Assembly: GCF_024347455.1 (NCBI RefSeq)
Contig: NZ_AP025484.1
Span: 124,001-188,000, forward strand
Origin: Vibrio echinoideorum
GTDB taxonomy: Bacteria > Pseudomonadota > Gammaproteobacteria > Enterobacterales > Vibrionaceae
Reading direction: 5' to 3'
Length of the DNA stretch: 64,000 nt
The notes beneath the pieces were generated by a model. That model had not been told where the DNA came from, ran no database searches, and saw only the letters and a list, made by a program, of their open reading frames with translations. Positions 35,230-43,844 of this stretch are shown here, piece by piece (positions within the stretch are counted from its first letter, which is position 1; the number at the start of each line of letters is the position of its first letter). Both the position numbers and the translations under genes were made by a program.

Positions 35230-35745
35230 GTGACTGAATTTCGATCATGCCAACCAACAACCATGGACCGCGATGCCTTTGTCGCTCACTTTGCTGATGT
35301 TTACGAGCACAGCCCATGGGTTGCAAAAGTGGTGTATGACCAAGGCTTGAATACCGAAGACGATCATATCGAGAATCTTCATCTGAAAATGGCATCGACC
35401 TTGTTAAACGCAGACCAAGGCAAACAGTTGGCTTTGATCAACGCTCACCCGGATTTAGCCGGTCGAGCAGCAGTAAACGGCGAACTCACAGAGTCGTCGA
35501 CCAAAGAACAAGCGGGGGCGGGCATCGACCAGTGCAACGCCGAAGAATTTGAAAAATTCACTTCTTACAACAACAGCTACAAAAGTCGCTTCAATTTCCC
35601 TTTTATCATGGCGGTGAAGGGAGCCAATCGTTACCAAATTCTTGAGTCGTTCGAGATGCGATTAGGAAATGATAGTGAAACTGAGTTTGCTACGGCGATT
35701 CAAGAGATCAACAAGATCGCGATGTTTCGTCTCTGGGATATGTAA
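35230..35745 (+). CDS. uraD: OHCU decarboxylase
   Basis: Decarboxylates 2-oxo-4-hydroxy-4-carboxy-5-ureidoimidazoline stereospecifically to S-allantoin. I place the start at GTG 35230, with AAGGAGG 6 nt upstream, giving 171 residues, the usual size. A longer reading into puuE is unlikely. Family motifs are present: INAHPDLAGRAA (catalytic His), SYNNSYKSRFNFPFIMAVKG and a C-terminal EINKIAMFRL. It lies 22 bp after puuE. Confidence 0.94.
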   Translation: MTEFRSCQPTTMDRDAFVAHFADVYEHSPWVAKVVYDQGLNTEDDHIENLHLKMASTLLNADQGKQLALINAHPDLAGRAAVNGELTESSTKEQAGAGIDQCNAEEFEKFTSYNNSYKSRFNFPFIMAVKGANRYQILESFEMRLGNDSETEFATAIQEINKIAMFRLWDM

Positions 35746-35790
35746 GTTAACGGAGTTAACAGCTATCTCAGACCAGTCTTAGTGCGTTAA

Positions 35791-35845
35791 GAGCTTTGTT
35801 TATCAGAGCTAGAGCTTGATTTATCGAAGGCTTATTTATCAAAGC
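35791..35845. repeat. Degenerate 17-21 bp tandem units between uraD and alc
   Basis: Three related units around TTTATC: GAGCTTTGTTTATCAG (35791), GAGCTTGATTTATCGAA (35812) and AGGCTTATTTATCAAAG (35828). The last also forms a small stem AAGGCTT/AAGCCTT (35827-35848). It lies in the 174-bp intercistronic gap. Confidence 0.4.
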
Positions 35846-35919
35846 CTTATTGAATAAAGCATAAGCCACTAAGCTCTCATTTTATTATTACTTGATTAAT
35901 TTCATAGGATTACACGGAC

Positions 35920-36906
35920 ATGACCCATAAATTTGAACAGTACATAAACCTTGCAGACGAAAAACTCGGCGCAGAAGCTACCTTCGCAACCGACGATTTT
36001 TTCGCGGATAAAAGCCGTCTACTCAGCCACGCAGCGCCAGAGTGGAAAGACGACTTATACGACGATAACGGCAAGTGGATGGACGGCTGGGAAAGCAGAC
36101 GTAAACGCGGCGAAGGTTACGACTATTGTGTCGTTCGCCTTGGCCTAGCTGGCACTATTGCTGGCGTTGATATTGATACCTCATTCTTCACAGGTAACTT
36201 CCCACCTTCGGCATCAATTGACGCGTGTTATTCACCACAAGGTGAGCCAACTGATTCAACACAGTGGCAAGAAATTCTGCCTTCAATGGCACTACAAGGT
36301 GATCATCATCATCTTGAGGCGATTGAAAGCGACCAAGTATTTACGCACCTACGTTTGAACATCTATCCAGATGGTGGTGTTGCACGCCTACGTGTTTACG
36401 GCCGACCAAGCGTGGATTGGGAAGCAATTGATTCTCAGCAACAAGTCGACCTAGCATCGGTAGAACACGGTGGCCGAGCATTGGCATGTAGCGATGAGCA
36501 CTACGGCAACAAAGCCAACATTTTAGGCCCTGGCCGTGGTGAAAACATGGGTGATGGCTGGGAAACAGCGCGTCGTCGTACACCGGGTAACGACTGGGTA
36601 ATTGTGGCATTAGGCCACCCAGGTAACATCGAACGTATCGTAGTTGATACTGCCCACTTCAAAGGTAACTACCCAGACAGCTGCTCAATTCAAGCGGCTT
36701 ACGTGAAAGGTGGTACCGACGATCAAGTAGAAACACAAAGCCTATTCTGGCGTGAACTGTTGCCTGCACAAAAGCTGCAAGCGCACGAGATTCACGAATT
36801 CATTTCTGAGGTGAACGACCTTGGTGCGATTACTCACGTACGTGCAAACATATTCCCAGATGGCGGTATCAGCCGTTTGCGTCTGTTTGGTACGAAGGCG
36901 AAATAG
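35920..36906 (+). CDS. alc: Allantoicase
   Basis: Hydrolyses allantoate to ureidoglycolate and urea. The 328 residues form two allantoicase repeats. Each has the family pattern: [16 protein letters not shown] in the first (about 51-66) and [16 protein letters not shown] in the second (about 211-226), with [11 protein letters not shown] and [11 protein letters not shown] in matching places, and [15 protein letters not shown] / [15 protein letters not shown] ending each repeat. It follows uraD by 174 bp and precedes allA by 15 bp. Confidence 0.97.
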   Translation: MTHKFEQYINLADEKLGAEATFATDDFFADKSRLLSHAAPEWKDDLYDDNGKWMDGWESRRKRGEGYDYCVVRLGLAGTIAGVDIDTSFFTGNFPPSASIDACYSPQGEPTDSTQWQEILPSMALQGDHHHLEAIESDQVFTHLRLNIYPDGGVARLRVYGRPSVDWEAIDSQQQVDLASVEHGGRALACSDEHYGNKANILGPGRGENMGDGWETARRRTPGNDWVIVALGHPGNIERIVVDTAHFKGNYPDSCSIQAAYVKGGTDDQVETQSLFWRELLPAQKLQAHEIHEFISEVNDLGAITHVRANIFPDGGISRLRLFGTKAK

Positions 36907-36921
36907 GTAAGGAAGTCAGAT

Positions 36922-37482
36922 ATGAGTAATGGAATACGTCGTTTATCCATCGAACCGTTAACCAAGCAGGCTTTTGCAGAGTTTGGCGATGTTATCGAGT
37001 CCGATAATAGTGATTTCTTCATGATCAACAGTGGATCAACACGTCGCTACCACAAGCTAGCGACAACGGATGTGCAAGACCAAGACGGAGAAGCGATCAT
37101 CAGCATCTTCCAAGCCACACCGTTGAGCTACCCACTGACCATCAAAATGTTAGAGCGTCATCCACTTGGCTCTCAGGCATTCATTCCATTACTTGGTCAA
37201 CCCTATTTAATTGTTGTTGCGCCAAAAGGCGACGATCCAACATTAGCCAATAGCCGAGCTTTCTTGAGCAACGGCCGTCAAGGTGTGAACTATCACAAAG
37301 GGGTGTGGCATCACCCAGTTCTTGCGCTTACTGATCAAGACCAGTTCTTGATCGTCGATAGAGGCGGCGAAGGGCACAACTGTGACGAAGTTTATTTCGA
37401 CAGCGACCGAGTGGCATTGCATTTGGACGATCTGCCAACGGACGACAATAAGGAAGAGCAACGCTTAGCTAAAGCGTTGTGA
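36922..37482 (+). CDS. allA: Ureidoglycolate lyase
   Basis: Splits ureidoglycolate into glyoxylate and urea. The 186-residue cupin-like protein has the AllA signature GRQGVNYHKGVWHHPVLAL (about 114-132) and an N terminus RLSIEPLTKQAFAEFGDVIE. Its product glyoxylate is the substrate of both Gcl and malate synthase encoded at 5.9-9.6 kb. The start follows AAGGAAG. It is the fourth gene of the puuE operon. Confidence 0.95.
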   Translation: MSNGIRRLSIEPLTKQAFAEFGDVIESDNSDFFMINSGSTRRYHKLATTDVQDQDGEAIISIFQATPLSYPLTIKMLERHPLGSQAFIPLLGQPYLIVVAPKGDDPTLANSRAFLSNGRQGVNYHKGVWHHPVLALTDQDQFLIVDRGGEGHNCDEVYFDSDRVALHLDDLPTDDNKEEQRLAKAL

Positions 37483-37496
37483 TACAGGAGTTTATT

Positions 37497-38815
37497 ATGG
37501 ATCCGCATATTACAGAGTGGTTGAACTTAGCAATACGCTGGGCTCACATGATTGTTGGTGTTGCGTGGATAGGCGCATCATTTTACTTTGTTTGGTTAGA
37601 GAACAACCTTAACCGGGTAAACCCAAAAACGGGCCTTTCGGGCGACTTATGGGCGATTCACGGCGGTGGTTTTATCACCTAGAGAAGTACAAACTTGCGC
37701 CACCAGAAATGCCAGAGCACCTGCACTGGTTCAAATGGGAAGCCTACTTCACGTGGATCACCGGTGTGTGTCTACTGGGTGTAGTTTACTACCTTAACGC
37801 TGAGATTTACCTGATTGCACCGGGCTCTGGTCTTGATTCAACAACCGCAATCGCGATTGGTATTGGTTCATTCGTTGCCGGTTGGTTTATCTACGACTTA
37901 CTGTGTGATTCACCATTAGGTAAAACCCCCGTGTTGCTTGGTGTTGTGCTGTTTGTGCTGCTCGTTGCTGCGACCTATGGCCTAACTCAAGTGTTCAGTG
38001 GTCGTGGCGCTTACATCCACGTAGGGGCGATTATTGGTACCATCATGGTGGGTAACGTATTCCGCGTCATCATGCCTGCACAGCGCAACTTAGTGAAAGC
38101 GATTGAAGAGAAGCGCGAGCCGGATCCTGCATTGCCAGCGAAAGGCCTACTGCGTTCTCGTCACAACAACTACATGACACTGCCAGTGCTGTTCATCATG
38201 ATCAGTAACCACTTTCCAAGCACTTATGGCTCGGAATACAACTGGTTGATTCTTGCTGGGCTAGCGATCTTCAGTATCTTGGTGCGTCACTACTTCAACA
38301 CGCGTCATGGTAGCCAGAAGTTTGCATGGACAATACCAGTAGCAGCATTGGGTATGATCACGCTTGCGTTTGTGACCTCGCCTTACGCGAAAAAACAGAT
38401 GACTCCGGTTGTACAAGCACCAGTGGTTCAAGAAGTGCAAGTAAGCGCGACTGAATCGACGACAGAAGAGGCTGTTTCGAACGGCACAGCTTCAACGACG
38501 ACTAGTTCTCAAGCTGTACCAGCAGACCACGCAATGCAAACTGATAGCGCAGGCGTAAGCTTTGAGACCATTAATAAAGTCATTCAAGAGCGCTGTTCTG
38601 TGTGTCACTCATCAACCCCAAGCCACGCCGCTTTTGCTGCTGCGCCAGCCGGTGTGATGTTTGATACCCCAGAAGAGATTAAAGCCAATGTACCAAGGAT
38701 TGTTGCTCAAACCGTAACAACCAAGGTGATGCCACTCGGCAACATGACTCAAATGACCGATGCAGAACGCGCACTCATCGGCACTTGGGTAGAGCAAGGC
38801 GCTACGCTTCAATAA
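37497..38815 (+). pseudogene. puuD: Membrane urate oxidase PuuD, frameshifted
   Basis: PuuD is an integral-membrane, cytochrome c-linked urate oxidase. The start ATG at 37497 (AGGAG 6 nt before) reads into LNLAIRWAHMIVGVAWIGAS, but the frame hits a stop at 37679-37681 right after HGGGFIT. The rest continues in another frame from YHLEKYKLAPPEMPEHLHWF, with further membrane helices and a C-terminal cytochrome c domain (CSVCH heme site), to 38815. One extra T in the T4 run at 37670-37673 would restore HGGGFYHLEKYK and a protein of about 440 residues. All other genes of the pathway look intact, so this is a recent mutation, a sequencing error or a recoding site. Confidence 0.9.
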
Positions 38816-38830
38816 TGATGTGAATCCTTT

Positions 38831-38855
38831 ACCTAAGAGCATGAGTCTTAGGTGA
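38831..38855 (+). other. Small hairpin after puuD
   Basis: CCTAAGA and TCTTAGG can pair across GCATGAG shortly after the puuD stop, upstream of the main terminator. Probably an mRNA end structure. Confidence 0.35.
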
Positions 38856-38908
38856 GGCTTGGGGAGAGTTTGGTTTCGGGCACGCACCAAACTCATCCCA
38901 CCCTGTTT

Positions 38909-38935
38909 CCCCGGTTCCTATAACCGGGGCTTTTT
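38909..38935 (+). terminator. Intrinsic terminator of the puuE-puuD operon
   Basis: CCCCGGTT (38909-38916) pairs with AACCGGGG (38922-38929) around CCTAT, followed by C and T5. The remaining gap to 39129 is AT-rich with no recognised feature. Confidence 0.9.
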
Positions 38936-39129
38936 GTTTTTCTAGGAGTGCTCAAAAGCATCTCGAATAGCTTTAATTCAGCCGCTACTTCCAAGTTGAT
39001 TACTTAATAATCTTGCGGCTGTTACGTTGCCAACTATTTATCTCATCTTTCGTATATCGACTTGTCTTTTGTATGCGTTCAAGTTCATTGTGTGTGGTAA
39101 TATATTTTCTTTTAAAATTAGCCAACTAA

Positions 39130-39825
39130 ATGAAATCCTTGTTTGAACATTTTGCAAATGCTACGAGACATATGCAGAACGTTTACATTACTGTCTTCTT
39201 AACAGCAGTGGTGTTATTGAAAATCACATTGTCAATTTATACGTCTTCCACAGATACTACTTTGGCTGATTATGTTGCCGGAAACCTTTTGCCAGAGCTC
39301 TCTGGAATGATCATTGAGCTAGTGGTTATTCTCTTTGTCATTGATGCTATTCAAGGTAAAGAATTAAAGCGCCGAGAAGAGGCCGGCAGACTAGAAAGCT
39401 TGCGCAAGCAAATTATGCTTGAACGCCGTCTTCGAGCTCAATTGAGGTTTCTTACGAGACGTATTTTTAATGATGTTGAGCTTTCTGATGGAAAAATGGG
39501 GGCTAGCTTTTTGTTTCATGCCGCTGAACATGAGAAGAATCAACAGATACTTGAAGAGTTTAAGAGTTCTTTGGTAGAGGAACTTCATAGTGACTTGTTT
39601 AAAGAGAATCTACTTGAAGTATGCTTGACTGAGCAGCCTCTAATTCTTGCATTATCACCAGTTTGTTCGGAGCTTAGCGACCGCCATGTTAAGGCTTGGA
39701 TGTCTATTGCTCATTATCTTCAGCAGATTAATGCTGGCAATAATATTACTCAAAACACAGACAGGTTGATTGCATGGATCGCGTTTTTTGATAAGCAAAC
39801 CGTTAGCCAAGGTTTACTTGTTTAG
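39130..39825 (+). CDS. Membrane protein of unknown function
   Basis: A 231-residue protein not assigned to a family. There are two hydrophobic segments near the N terminus (about 19-36 and 56-73). A charged helical stretch follows (KELKRREEAGRLESLRKQIM, about 77-96), then a mostly helical cytoplasmic domain. The layout of two membrane helices plus a coiled coil and soluble domain occurs in sensors and in some defence-associated membrane proteins, but no catalytic motif is visible. It is AT-richer than the purine genes and opens an accessory stretch up to about 42 kb. Confidence 0.65.
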   Translation: MKSLFEHFANATRHMQNVYITVFLTAVVLLKITLSIYTSSTDTTLADYVAGNLLPELSGMIIELVVILFVIDAIQGKELKRREEAGRLESLRKQIMLERRLRAQLRFLTRRIFNDVELSDGKMGASFLFHAAEHEKNQQILEEFKSSLVEELHSDLFKENLLEVCLTEQPLILALSPVCSELSDRHVKAWMSIAHYLQQINAGNNITQNTDRLIAWIAFFDKQTVSQGLLV

Positions 39826-39965
39826 GTATGGCTTTATAGCGTGATTTTTGTATCAACAAGATCGAGAGCTTTTGTTAAAGACTACTGCATGAGGAGTATG
39901 TTACTCATTTTTCGATGTAGCAATTAGGTTCTTAAAGGTTTACCACTAAAATTTGGAGTTTATGT

Positions 39966-40925
39966 ATGCCGTATGAATTAAGTTCGAGGTTGGTTATTGG
40001 TGTTGCTTCTAGTGCAATGTTTGATTTGACAAAGTCTGATTCAGTTTTTCGTACAAAAGGCGAAGAAGAATATAGAAAATATCAATCCGATAATATAGAT
40101 GCACCTTTAGATAAAGGGGTATCTTTTTCGTTTGTAAAACGACTACTCTCTCTAAACAATTTGAGTAATGATCCAGAGTCTGACCCATTAGTTGAAGTCG
40201 TCTTATTGTCACGAAATGACCCTGACACAGGGCTTCGAGTTATGAAGTCAATTAAACATCATAATTTACCTATTTCACGCGCAATTTTTATGCAAGGTAA
40301 GTCTCCGTATGAGTACATCCCTGCATTAAGTATCTCTTTATTTTTGTCTGGTAACTCTTTTGATGTCAAAGAAGCGATTGCGTTGGGTTACCCGGCTGGT
40401 CATGTAATGAAATCGACAATTATTGATGGCGATGATGATGACTTAAGAATTGCGTTCGACTTTGATGGAGTTCTTGCTGATGACGAATCAGAAACTGTTA
40501 TGCATACCACAAATGATCTTAGCCAATTTCATGAACATGAAACAAGGAATGTTTTACAGCCTCATAACCCTGGTCCATTGAAGGAATTTTTAGTCAAGAT
40601 ATCAGCTATTCAAAAAATAGAAGAAAAGAAGAAGCAATCAGAACCAGATTATAAAAATAGACTAAGGGTATCAATTGTGACTGCTCGAAATGCTCCCTCG
40701 CATGAAAGAGCGTTAAACACGTTGAAAGATTGGGGAGTAATGACAAATGATGCGTTTTTCTTGGGTGGTGTTGATAAAGGGTTAGTCCTAGGCGTTCTTA
40801 AACCCCATATATTCTTTGATGATCAATCTGGTCATTTAAGTTCTACTAGTTCTGTAGCTCCTTCAGTTCATATACCGTTTGGTGTCAAAAATTCGGAGTC
40901 AGTTTTAGAAAAAGAGCTTGCGTAA
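39966..40925 (+). CDS. Cytosolic 5'-nucleotidase, cN-I-like
   Basis: A 319-residue HAD-fold nucleotidase of the family that includes vertebrate cytosolic 5'-nucleotidase I. Diagnostic stretches: VVLLSRNDPDTGLRVMKSI (about 79-97), GKSPYEYIPALSISLFLS, LRIAFDFDGVLADDESE (catalytic DxD loop, about 161-177), HEHETRNVLQPHNPGPLKEF, and SIVTARNAPSHERAL. It should dephosphorylate nucleoside monophosphates, releasing nucleosides. It is AT-rich and follows the two-helix membrane protein by 140 bp. Whether it feeds purine catabolism or is an accessory-island gene is unclear. Confidence 0.85.
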   Translation: MPYELSSRLVIGVASSAMFDLTKSDSVFRTKGEEEYRKYQSDNIDAPLDKGVSFSFVKRLLSLNNLSNDPESDPLVEVVLLSRNDPDTGLRVMKSIKHHNLPISRAIFMQGKSPYEYIPALSISLFLSGNSFDVKEAIALGYPAGHVMKSTIIDGDDDDLRIAFDFDGVLADDESETVMHTTNDLSQFHEHETRNVLQPHNPGPLKEFLVKISAIQKIEEKKKQSEPDYKNRLRVSIVTARNAPSHERALNTLKDWGVMTNDAFFLGGVDKGLVLGVLKPHIFFDDQSGHLSSTSSVAPSVHIPFGVKNSESVLEKELA

Positions 40926-41110
40926 AAGACATTAAAAGTACGAATAGGTGTTTATAACGATCATTCATATCGTTGGTGGGTCACCTAATTGATTATGTTG
41001 TTTCTAACATTAGGGAAATGTTTTTACGTAGGAAATTCAGTATAAGGTTCTTGATATGAATCTCTACCCATGGCACTTTCAGTCCCCATTGACTTTAATT
41101 AGGACAAAAA

Positions 41111-41350
41111 ATGGAAGACTTAATAGTCGCGTATTTTAGGGCATTGAGCTCATTCTTTAGGTATATGTTTCAGTCGATATTGATTGAGTTCATTGGTTAC
41201 GGAGCTGGCTGGATAGTTTGTAAAGTATTCACATTAGGGCGCTTCCCCCCATTGATTCCAACTGAAAAAGAGCGAACCAGAATCTCTTATATCGGAGCTA
41301 TTAGCATCGTGTTGCTTCTGTTAGCAATTGGTGTGTTCAATAGTTTGTGA
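41111..41350 (+). CDS. Small two-helix membrane protein
   Basis: 79 residues with hydrophobic segments at about 11-33 and 58-78, separated by a short loop rich in Pro and charged residues (RFPPLIPTEKERTRISY). An A-rich leader including aggac precedes the ATG. No family recognised. It is followed 16 bp later by a decayed GrpB gene. Confidence 0.55.
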   Translation: MEDLIVAYFRALSSFFRYMFQSILIEFIGYGAGWIVCKVFTLGRFPPLIPTEKERTRISYIGAISIVLLLLAIGVFNSL

Positions 41351-41366
41351 TTCGGAGTAAGGATAT

Positions 41367-41610
41367 ATGAAATTTTACCCCGCGGAACAATACCAAGCGG
41401 CTTGCAACGAGCTGTTTGTCCGATACGAACGTGACATCAAAACGCTAATCCCTAATGCGAGAGTTGAGCACGTAGGCGCATCTTCTATTCCTTTTGCCGT
41501 GTCTAAGGGCGATCTAGATATCTTCGTAGGTGTTGAACTTGGTATGTTGTAATCCACATCTGCTGATGATGTGGCCTTGCAAGTGGTCAGTGTTATTGAC
41601 TATGAGTGGA
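41367..41610 (+). pseudogene. GrpB-family nucleotidyltransferase remnant
   Basis: The first 58 codons read as the start of a GrpB/UPF0157 protein (RVEHVGASSIPFAVSKGDLD, then IFVGVE), then GML and a TAA stop at 41550. In the same frame beyond the stop, ADDVALQVV resumes the family sequence (41562-41594), after which similarity ends. This pattern means an internal deletion plus a stop and loss of the 3' end. The full-length family is about 160-180 residues. The first part may still be translated but would lack most of the fold. Confidence 0.65.
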
Positions 41611-41658
41611 ACTTAAATGTTGATAGCCTAGTGAAGTTAGACTACCAACATTTATTGA

Positions 41659-41946
41659 TTATGATTCTGAAGATTCTGAAGATTCTGCTTTATCAAGAAC
41701 TGAATCGTTATAAGCTTTGGTGCCCTTGTAACCTAGGAAAAGCGAAACTATCCATAAAATAAATGATACTGGAGAAGCAATAACGGTGATCGCGCAAACT
41801 ACGATGAGAATTAAGTTAACAACTCCCCACATGACGCTCCCTGCATACATCTGAGCGCCTCCTGGTATTACAAAACCTAACAGTAGCGCTATCATAGGGT
41901 TTTTCATTTTGTTTTGTATGCGAGCTTGTTGAATTGCGTCATTCAT
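41659..41946 (-). CDS. TM2-domain-like small membrane protein
   Basis: 95 residues. Two to three closely packed hydrophobic segments (about 18-75) contain LLLGFVIPGGAQMYAGSVMW, the Gly-rich turn between helices seen in TM2 and related proteins, and a polar Ser/Glu tail (AESSESSES). Function unknown for most members. It is convergent with the GrpB remnant, and its start at 41946 is preceded by a suitable AAGGAAG. Confidence 0.65.
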   Translation of the reverse strand: MNDAIQQARIQNKMKNPMIALLLGFVIPGGAQMYAGSVMWGVVNLILIVVCAITVIASPVSFILWIVSLFLGYKGTKAYNDSVLDKAESSESSES

Positions 41947-42247
41947 AATTATGCTTCCTTATGCATTTAGTTGTTATTCGCGCACTCTATATCTATCTTA
42001 TTTTTAGTCAAGAATTTAGTTAAATATTTGATTTGATTGATTGTTTTGTGATCTGATATTTACTGGGTTAATGAATCTTCCGGTTTTATTGTGTTTGGTT
42101 TATGGTTTGATCTGAGATATAGGGAGGAATATCGCTCTATTGCTTATTACACTACTTTTTGTGCTGTTTTTACTTTCCCCTTACACTCTTTTCAAATATC
42201 GAACCTAGTATCAAATTTCTCTTTGTTATACAGGCAAGTCTCTCATT
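41947..42247. other. Divergent intergenic region, no gene seen
   Basis: 301 bp of AT-rich sequence between the TM2-like gene (-) and the three-helix membrane protein (+). It must contain both promoters. No repeat or structured element stood out. Confidence 0.4.
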
Positions 42248-42901
42248 ATGAAGAACTTCTTTGATAGCGAACTCATGCTCTCTAGCTCCTTGAATTTCGT
42301 TTTGCTATCGCTTGGGCTAACGCTCCTTTTTCATCTTCCGATTTGGTGTGGGTTCAACTTGAGCCGACGAAAGTGGAAGCTTATGGATTATTTATGGCCG
42401 TTCTTGGCGGGTATCGGGATGCTGGGTGCAGTGTCTGAGATTCGTGCGAAAGTAGCGGGTGATTGGGTTGAAACCGAACAAACCAGAGCGGTGGCGATTT
42501 TAGAATCGGTTCAGCAGTTTTCTTTGGATAAGCTGCGAAGTGATACCTGCACCGGTCAACCATCTTTAGATAATCACGCTCAGCACCACGAAGCGTGTTT
42601 GTGGTATTTGAATACGGCGATCACGTTCAAAGATGTCGATTTCACCTTGTTACCCAACGCATCGGATTTTACGGTTCCTGCGCCTAGCGTATCGCTGGTT
42701 GAAAGCGATGCAGTATGGGTGGACGGTATGCTGAGTCAGTATGAGAAGCAGAAAAACCAATACATAAAAACCAGAGAAGCACAGGTGAAGCAGCCACTAG
42801 AAAGCCTCTTCTGGTATGTAAGTCCTTACTTAGTCTGTTTCGCTATTGCGTTGCGTTTGACGAAAGTGACCGCAGAGCTCAAATTAGATAAGTGCGCATA
42901 G
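42248..42901 (+). CDS. Membrane protein of unknown function
   Basis: 217 residues with two N-terminal hydrophobic helices (about 13-34 and 47-64), a soluble middle domain of about 120 residues with three cysteines (LRSDTCTGQPS and HHEACLWYL), and a C-terminal helix (about 188-206). The middle domain is probably periplasmic, and a disulfide is possible. No family recognised. It lies 36 bp before the merR gene and may share its transcript. Confidence 0.6.
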   Translation: MKNFFDSELMLSSSLNFVLLSLGLTLLFHLPIWCGFNLSRRKWKLMDYLWPFLAGIGMLGAVSEIRAKVAGDWVETEQTRAVAILESVQQFSLDKLRSDTCTGQPSLDNHAQHHEACLWYLNTAITFKDVDFTLLPNASDFTVPAPSVSLVESDAVWVDGMLSQYEKQKNQYIKTREAQVKQPLESLFWYVSPYLVCFAIALRLTKVTAELKLDKCA

Positions 42902-42937
42902 TTTGAGTTCCTATACCCAGATAGAAAAGGTGAAGTA

Positions 42938-43294
42938 ATGAATGTGAGTGAGTTTTCTCAGTTGGTGGGTTTGTCAGCCCATACGCTTCGCTACTATGAA
43001 AAAATCGGCTTGTTGAAAAATGTTCAGCGGAACAGTAGCGGTCATCGAGTCTATACATCGAAGGACGTTACCTGGATTGAGTTCGTGAAGCGCTTAAAAG
43101 ACACTGCAATGCCACTGGATGAGATTCTAGAATACGCAATGCTAAGGGAGTTAGGGCCAGAATCGACTTCGCAGCGCCAAGTGTTGCTCGAACAACATCA
43201 ACAGAATTTGCGTTCCCATATCGAAGAACAACAAAAGCATCTGGCTGCGCTAGAGCAAAAAATTAGTTTGTATCGAGATGGAAAAGTCCGTTGA
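42938..43294 (+). CDS. MerR-family transcriptional regulator
   Basis: A 118-residue regulator: N-terminal winged helix (VSEFSQLVGLSAHTLRYYEK, then IGLL), an SSGHRVYTSKDVTWIEFVKR second wing, and a C-terminal dimerisation coiled coil (about 78-112). It has no cysteine, so it does not sense metals or thiol-reactive compounds through Cys. It is followed by a promoter with 19-bp spacing and a palindrome in the spacer, in front of a carboxymuconolactone decarboxylase-family gene, which it probably activates. Confidence 0.9.
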   Translation: MNVSEFSQLVGLSAHTLRYYEKIGLLKNVQRNSSGHRVYTSKDVTWIEFVKRLKDTAMPLDEILEYAMLRELGPESTSQRQVLLEQHQQNLRSHIEEQQKHLAALEQKISLYRDGKVR

Positions 43295-43321
43295 CTTAGA
43301 GTCGGCTCTAACTTGTAAGGT
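43291..43321 (+). promoter_or_regulatory. MerR-type promoter with 19-bp spacer
   Basis: TTGACT (43291-43296) as -35 and TAAGGT (43316-43321) as -10 are separated by 19 bp. The palindrome TTAGAGTCGGCTCTAA (43296-43311) lies in the spacer. Over-long spacers with an embedded dyad are the hallmark of MerR-activated promoters. The -35 overlaps the merR stop codon. Confidence 0.7.
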
Positions 43322-43352
43322 GTTCCTGTAAATCATAAAAAGGAACAAACCT

Positions 43353-43733
43353 ATGAATCAATCACGTTTCGACATCGGCTTAGAAAGACTTAATCATATC
43401 GACGGAGAAGCAGGGCAACAGGTTATTGAAAGCCTGCAAGACATCTGCCCTGATCTTGCCAAATATACTATCGAGTATCCCTTTGGTGACATCTATTCAC
43501 GCCCCGGTTTGGATTTGAAATCACGAGAGATCGCGACCGTCGCTGCCCTTACCGCACTCGGTAATTGTGCCCCTCAGCTTAAGGTGCATTTGAATGCGGC
43601 ACTCAATGTTGGATGTAGCGAGGAAGAGATCAAAGAAGTGATATTGCAGATGTCGGTGTATGCGGGATTCCCAGCTGCGTTAAATGGCATGTTCGCATTT
43701 AAAGAGGTGCTTGCGGAGAGAGGCACAGCTTGA
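43353..43733 (+). CDS. Carboxymuconolactone decarboxylase-family protein
   Basis: A 126-residue, all-helical AhpD-like protein. The conserved region is LDLKSREIATVAALTALGNC (about 51-70), followed by LKVHLNAALNVGCSEEEIKE and a C-terminal AGFPAALNGMFAFKEVL. It has single Cys residues rather than the CxxC of peroxidase-active AhpD, so it is closer to gamma-carboxymuconolactone decarboxylase itself. Members paired with MerR regulators are common and usually of unknown substrate. AAGGAAC precedes the ATG. Confidence 0.88.
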   Translation: MNQSRFDIGLERLNHIDGEAGQQVIESLQDICPDLAKYTIEYPFGDIYSRPGLDLKSREIATVAALTALGNCAPQLKVHLNAALNVGCSEEEIKEVILQMSVYAGFPAALNGMFAFKEVLAERGTA

Positions 43734-43755
43734 GATAAATAGAAAATATAGTCTG

Positions 43756-43795
43756 AAAAGGGAGCGTCAACTTTGCTAAGTTGCGCTCCCTTTTT
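43756..43795. terminator. Bidirectional terminator between the CMD and AEC genes
   Basis: GGGAGCG-CAACTT pairs with AAGTTG-CGCTCCC around TGCT, flanked by A and T runs. It serves the convergent genes ending at 43733 (+) and 43845 (-). Confidence 0.9.
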
Positions 43796-43844
43796 ATTGA
43801 TTGGCTAAGTTTTAAAGGTCGTAAACCTGAAGGTTCGCGGGTGT

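Noticed and set aside
37660..37690. Programmed -1 frameshift as the preferred explanation for puuD
   Set aside because: The T4 run permits the slip, but there is no extended slippery heptamer or visible downstream pseudoknot, and related proteins are encoded in one frame. Kept only as an alternative.
39130..43294. Superintegron cassette array (small genes including GrpB and membrane proteins)
   Set aside because: No repeated attC/VCR-like elements separate the genes, their orientations differ and there is no integrase gene.
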